Below, piece after piece: positions 23,270-26,723 of a DNA stretch of 26,723 nucleotides. The stretch lies in assembly GCA_965363755.1 (NCBI GenBank), contig CBDTVL010000020.1, forward strand, positions 1 through 26,723, read 5' to 3'. Position 1 is the first letter of the stretch. Each line of letters starts with the position of its first letter. Position numbers and translations under genes: made by a program. This stretch comes from JL08 sp965363755 (lineage in GTDB: Bacteria > Pseudomonadota > Alphaproteobacteria > Rhodobacterales > Rhodobacteraceae). The notes beneath the pieces are model-generated. The model worked only from the letters and a program-made list of their open reading frames with translations, ran no database searches and was not told the DNA's origin.

Positions 23270-24094
23270 ATGAATCTAGGGCCAACTCATCTGGGTCAGC
23301 CCCGTGCAATCGGTGCGGTGCATATAGGATGTGTAAATGGCCCAAGGGGAACGACCTTAAAGGACCTGTCACAGCAAGGTTCGCTAAGAGTCTTATTTCC
23401 GCGCGTGCCGGAAAATTCTGACCTGTTGGGTGTTACCATTAACACGGCGGGCGGAATAACTGGTGGCGACCGGTTTACGATCACGGCACATGCCGGAACG
23501 AACAGTCGGCTGACCCTGACGACGCAAGCAGCAGAACGGATTTACCGCGCCAAGGGCATTGAAGTTGGCAGACTGTCGACCGACCTGACGGTTACGAAAG
23601 GCGCGCGGCTGGATTGGTTGCCGCAGGAGACCATCCTTTTTAATCGCGCGGCCCTTCAGCGTGACCTGCACATCAAAATGGCAAGGGATTCCGTGTTTCT
23701 TGCTGTCGAACCGCTGGTCTTTGGGCGGATCACCATGGGCGAAAGCCTACGTCAAATCAGCTTCACCGATAATATACGGCTGTACCGCGACGATGAATTG
23801 ATATTTGCCGACGCAACCCATCTGATCGGCGACGCTGGCGCACAGCTTGCATCACCCTTTATGGCTAATGCGGCAGGTGCCAGCGCTGCCGTTCTTTACG
23901 CCGCGCAGGACGCTGATGTGTTTTTGCCGCGCATTCGTGAACTTTTGCCAGTTACCGCGGGCGCTAGCCTGATCCGTCCCGGTGTACTGTTTGCGCGCCT
24001 GCTTGCGCCTGACAGCTATATCCTTCGCCAAAGCCTGATCCCGGTGATCGAATGCCTGCGCGGTACGACACTTCCCAAGACATGGACGTTATAA
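23270..24094 (+). CDS. ureD: Urease accessory protein UreD
   Basis: The 274-residue cytoplasmic chaperone takes part in loading nickel into urease with UreF, UreG and UreE. Family blocks are visible: LSQQGSLRVLFPR, the near-invariant NTAGGITGGDRF (about 58-69), TLTTQAAERIYRA, RLDWLPQETILFNRA, and LLAPDSYILRQSLIPV near the C terminus. The ATG at 23270 has only a weak ribosome site, but no in-frame alternative start lies between it and an upstream TGA, and the length is normal. It is the first gene of the urease operon and ureA starts one base after its stop. Confidence 0.94.
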   Translation: MNLGPTHLGQPRAIGAVHIGCVNGPRGTTLKDLSQQGSLRVLFPRVPENSDLLGVTINTAGGITGGDRFTITAHAGTNSRLTLTTQAAERIYRAKGIEVGRLSTDLTVTKGARLDWLPQETILFNRAALQRDLHIKMARDSVFLAVEPLVFGRITMGESLRQISFTDNIRLYRDDELIFADATHLIGDAGAQLASPFMANAAGASAAVLYAAQDADVFLPRIRELLPVTAGASLIRPGVLFARLLAPDSYILRQSLIPVIECLRGTTLPKTWTL

Positions 24095-24095
24095 A

Positions 24096-24398
24096 ATGCA
24101 ATTGACCCCCCGTGAAAAGGACAAGCTGCTGGTCGCGATGGCTGCAGAGGTCGCCCGCAAACGCCTCTCCCGTGGCGTCAAGCTGAACTACCCCGAAGCG
24201 ATAGCGCTGATTACCGACGCCGTGGTTGAGGGGGCGCGCGACGGGCGCAGCGTGTCCGAAATGATGACGGCGGGCGCGCAGGTGATTGCGCGCGACCAAT
24301 GCATGGAAGGCGTGCCCGAGATGATTCTGGACGTACAGGTCGAGGCGACTTTTCCCGATGGGACCAAATTGGTCACCGTCCACCAACCGATCCGATAG
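24096..24398 (+). CDS. ureA: Urease gamma subunit UreA
   Basis: The 100-residue protein is the smallest structural subunit of bacterial urease. It matches throughout: MQLTPREKDKLLVAMAAEVA, LNYPEAIALI, VMMTAGAQV-like SEMMTAGAQVIARDQCMEGV, and the closing DGTKLVTVHQPIR. Length is exactly the family norm. It starts one base after ureD and is followed by ureB after a 9-bp gap with a TAGGAGG ribosome site, consistent with one message. Confidence 0.98.
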   Translation: MQLTPREKDKLLVAMAAEVARKRLSRGVKLNYPEAIALITDAVVEGARDGRSVSEMMTAGAQVIARDQCMEGVPEMILDVQVEATFPDGTKLVTVHQPIR

Positions 24399-24407
24399 GA
24401 GGCAGCG

Positions 24408-24713
24408 ATGATCCCCGGAGAACTCTTCCCTGCCGACGGCATGATCACCTTGAACGAGATGCGCGCGCCGACATCATTGATGGTGTCCAATACCGGCGAT
24501 CGTCCGATACAGGTCGGTTCGCACTATCATTTCACCGAAACCAACCCTGCTCTGGATTTCGACCGCTACGCCGCCCTTGGTAAACGGCTGGATATCCCCG
24601 CAGGGACCGCCGTGCGATTTGAACCGGGCCAGCGTCGGGTGGTGAATCTGATCCCCTTCGCGGGTGACCGGCGCATCTACGGGTTTAACCAGCACATCAT
24701 GGGAGATCTTTAG
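24408..24713 (+). CDS. ureB: Urease beta subunit UreB
   Basis: The 101-residue protein fits UreB, with MIPGELF at the start, NTGDRPIQVGSHYHFTETNP (31-50), RLDIPAGTAVRFEPGQ, and the end RRIYGFNQHIMGDL. It forms the (UreABC)3 trimer unit with UreA and UreC. ureC starts at the base after the stop codon, so translation is coupled. No fusion with UreA is present, in contrast to some other lineages. Confidence 0.98.
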   Translation: MIPGELFPADGMITLNEMRAPTSLMVSNTGDRPIQVGSHYHFTETNPALDFDRYAALGKRLDIPAGTAVRFEPGQRRVVNLIPFAGDRRIYGFNQHIMGDL

Positions 24714-26423
24714 ATGCCCGGAAAAATCTCCCGCGCGGATTATGCCGGCATGTATGGCCCCACAACTGGTGATCGGTTGCGGCTGGCTGACACCGATCTG
24801 ATTATTGAGGTCGAACGCGACCTCACCACCTATGGCGAAGAGGTGAAGTTTGGCGGGGGCAAAGTGATCCGCGATGGGATGGGGCAATCCCAAGTAACGC
24901 GGGCGGGCGGTGCCGTGGATACGGTGATCACTAATGCGCTGATCGTTGACCATTCGGGCATTTACAAGGCGGACGTGGCGCTGAAAGACGGGCGCATCCA
25001 CAAGATTGGCAAGGCGGGAAACCCGGATACCCAACCGAGCGTCGACATCATCATCGGCCCGGGTACGGAAATCATCGCTGGGGAAGGGCGCATCTTGACC
25101 GCCGGTGGGTTTGACAGCCACATCCATTTCATCTGTCCACAACAAATCGAAGATGCACTGCACTCTGGTGTCACCACCATGTTCGGCGGAGGTACCGGCC
25201 CAGCACATGGCACCTTAGCGACCACCTGCACGCCCGGCCCGTGGCATATCGGGCGCATGCTGCAATCGCTCGATGCATTCCCGATGAACTTCGGACTGTC
25301 GGGCAAAGGCAATGCAAGCCGTCCGGAGGCGCTAGTGGAAATGGTCGAGGGTGGCGCTTGTTCCCTGAAACTTCACGAGGATTGGGGCACAACGCCCGCC
25401 GCCATCGATTGTTGTCTTAGCGTCGCGGACGATATGGACGTGCAGGTGATGATCCACACGGACACGTTGAACGAATCCGGCTTTGTCGAACATACCCTTA
25501 AGGCAATGAAGGGCCGCACGATCCACGCCTTTCACACCGAAGGTGCAGGCGGTGGCCACGCCCCGGACATCATCAAAATCTGCGGCGAAGAACACGTGCT
25601 GCCCTCTTCGACCAACCCCACACGGCCGTTTACGGTAAACACGGTCGAAGAACACCTCGACATGCTGATGGTCTGTCACCATCTCGACAAATCCATCCCC
25701 GAAGATGTAGCCTTTGCCGAGTCCCGCATCCGTCGCGAAACCATCGCGGCTGAGGATATCCTGCATGATATGGGCGCATTCTCGATCATCGCCTCGGACA
25801 GTCAAGCCATGGGCCGGGTGGGTGAGGTGTTGATCCGCACTTGGCAGACTGCCGACAAGATGAAAAAACAACGCGGGCGACTGGTCGAAGAAACTGGCGA
25901 GAACGATAATTTCCGCGTGCGGCGTTACATTGCGAAATATACGATCAATCCGGCGATTGCGCAGGGCGTTTCAGGAGAGATTGGCAGCATCGAGGAAGGG
26001 AAACGCGCTGACCTCGTCCTATGGAACCCCGCCTTTTTTGGCGTCAAACCAGAAATGGTTTTAATGGCAGGCACGATTGTTTGCTCGCAAATGGGCGACC
26101 CGAACGCCTCTATCCCGACCCCGCAGCCGGTGTATTCGCGTCCAATGTTCGGGGCTTTTGGCCGCTCGGTCGAGCAGTCTGCCGTGCTGTTTGTGTCGAA
26201 TGCCGCGCATGCAAAAGGGATCGGCGAAACGCTCGGGTTGAACAAGCAGACAGTCGCCGTGCAAAACACCCGCAACATCGGCAAATCAGACCTTTTACTG
26301 AACGGCGCAACGCCGAAAATTGACGTCGACCCTGAAACCTACGAAGTCCGCGCTGATGGCGAGCTTCTGACCTGCGAACCCGCCGATACTCTGCCGATGG
26401 CACAACGGTATTTTTTGTTCTGA
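24714..26423 (+). CDS. ureC: Urease alpha (catalytic) subunit UreC
   Basis: The 569-residue nickel metalloenzyme hydrolyses urea to ammonia and carbamate. All key residues can be placed, each at the Klebsiella number plus two. Nickel ligands are H136 and H138 (DSHIHF), the carbamylated lysine K219 (SLKLHEDWG), H248 and H274, and D362 (ASDSQAMGRVGE). The mobile flap holds C321 and H322 (MVCHHLD). The enzyme therefore looks active. The gene starts directly after ureB and its stop overlaps the ureE start as TGATG. Length matches the usual 567-572. Confidence 0.99.
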   Translation: MPGKISRADYAGMYGPTTGDRLRLADTDLIIEVERDLTTYGEEVKFGGGKVIRDGMGQSQVTRAGGAVDTVITNALIVDHSGIYKADVALKDGRIHKIGKAGNPDTQPSVDIIIGPGTEIIAGEGRILTAGGFDSHIHFICPQQIEDALHSGVTTMFGGGTGPAHGTLATTCTPGPWHIGRMLQSLDAFPMNFGLSGKGNASRPEALVEMVEGGACSLKLHEDWGTTPAAIDCCLSVADDMDVQVMIHTDTLNESGFVEHTLKAMKGRTIHAFHTEGAGGGHAPDIIKICGEEHVLPSSTNPTRPFTVNTVEEHLDMLMVCHHLDKSIPEDVAFAESRIRRETIAAEDILHDMGAFSIIASDSQAMGRVGEVLIRTWQTADKMKKQRGRLVEETGENDNFRVRRYIAKYTINPAIAQGVSGEIGSIEEGKRADLVLWNPAFFGVKPEMVLMAGTIVCSQMGDPNASIPTPQPVYSRPMFGAFGRSVEQSAVLFVSNAAHAKGIGETLGLNKQTVAVQNTRNIGKSDLLLNGATPKIDVDPETYEVRADGELLTCEPADTLPMAQRYFLF

Positions 26424-26723
26424 TGGCACATTATCACTGTCAAATTATCCGCCGAATTGGCGATTGGTCTAACAGTCTTGAACAGTGCGTGCTGACTTAT
26501 GACGAACGGTTTTTACGCCGCAAGGTCATTCAAACCGCGCATGATAAAGACCTGCTTGTCGATCTAGCGCAAACGACGTCGCTTGATCATGGCGATGCGT
26601 TTGAGCTGACAAACGGGAGGTTTATCGAGATCATGGCCGCCGAAGAAGACTTGCTTGAAGTCACCGGTGATGATCTGCCGCGTATTGCTTGGCATATCGG
26701 CAATCGGCACACTCCGTGCCAGA
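26423..26723 (+). CDS. ureE: Urease nickel metallochaperone UreE (3' end beyond window)
   Basis: The first 100 codons of UreE are present and the window ends inside the gene. The start ATG overlaps the ureC stop (TGATG). The N-terminal peptide-binding domain contains YDERFLRRKVIQTAHDKDLL. The metal-binding domain entry ends with the diagnostic AWHIGNRHTPCQ, just before the window edge. UreE delivers nickel to UreG and the urease apoprotein. A histidine-rich tail, if any, would lie outside the window. ureF and ureG are presumably further downstream. Confidence 0.93.
   Translation, partial: MAHYHCQIIRRIGDWSNSLEQCVLTYDERFLRRKVIQTAHDKDLLVDLAQTTSLDHGDAFELTNGRFIEIMAAEEDLLEVTGDDLPRIAWHIGNRHTPCQ

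Overview
The window looks like the chromosome of an alphaproteobacterium, most likely a Rhodobacterales (Roseobacter-group) species. This rests on the moderately high GC content, the protein style of the iorAB, urtABCDE and ureDABC(E) sets, and the sugar ABC system. It is an inference from family resemblance, not a database match.

Region 1 (1-4820) is an aldehyde-handling module. An AraC-family regulator (minus strand) is divergent from an aldo/keto reductase. This is followed by the small [2Fe-2S] subunit and the large Tat-exported molybdopterin subunit of an IorAB-type aldehyde/N-heterocycle dehydrogenase. About 300 bp of unassigned sequence follows.

Region 2 (4998-16681) is a sugar catabolism regulon. 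On the minus strand, from 16562 down to 6995, lie a XylF-like binding protein, an ABC ATPase, a permease, a second XylF-like binding protein, a PfkB-family kinase, a GH65 glycoside phosphorylase and glucokinase. A HAD beta-phosphoglucomutase-like gene (minus) and a SorC-family regulator (plus) are divergent from each other at 5663/5802. The likely logic is that an alpha-glucoside is imported and split with phosphate by GH65 to beta-glucose-1-phosphate and an acceptor. The mutase makes glucose-6-phosphate, glucokinase traps free glucose, and the PfkB enzyme phosphorylates another product or substrate. A 25-bp imperfect palindrome occurs in both control regions (5738-5762 and 16657-16681; 19 of 25 positions identical) and is the best candidate operator for the SorC protein. 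The disaccharide is not identifiable from sequence alone, and this regulon is the most interesting part of the window.

Region 3 (16884-26723) handles urea. The urea ABC transporter urtABCDE (minus strand, tightly packed) is divergent from the urease operon ureD-ureA-ureB-ureC-ureE (plus strand; ureE is cut by the window edge). The 416-bp region between urtA and ureD carries several short palindromes. All nickel-ligand and active-site residues of UreC are present. No tRNA, rRNA, CRISPR array or recognisable insertion sequence was seen.
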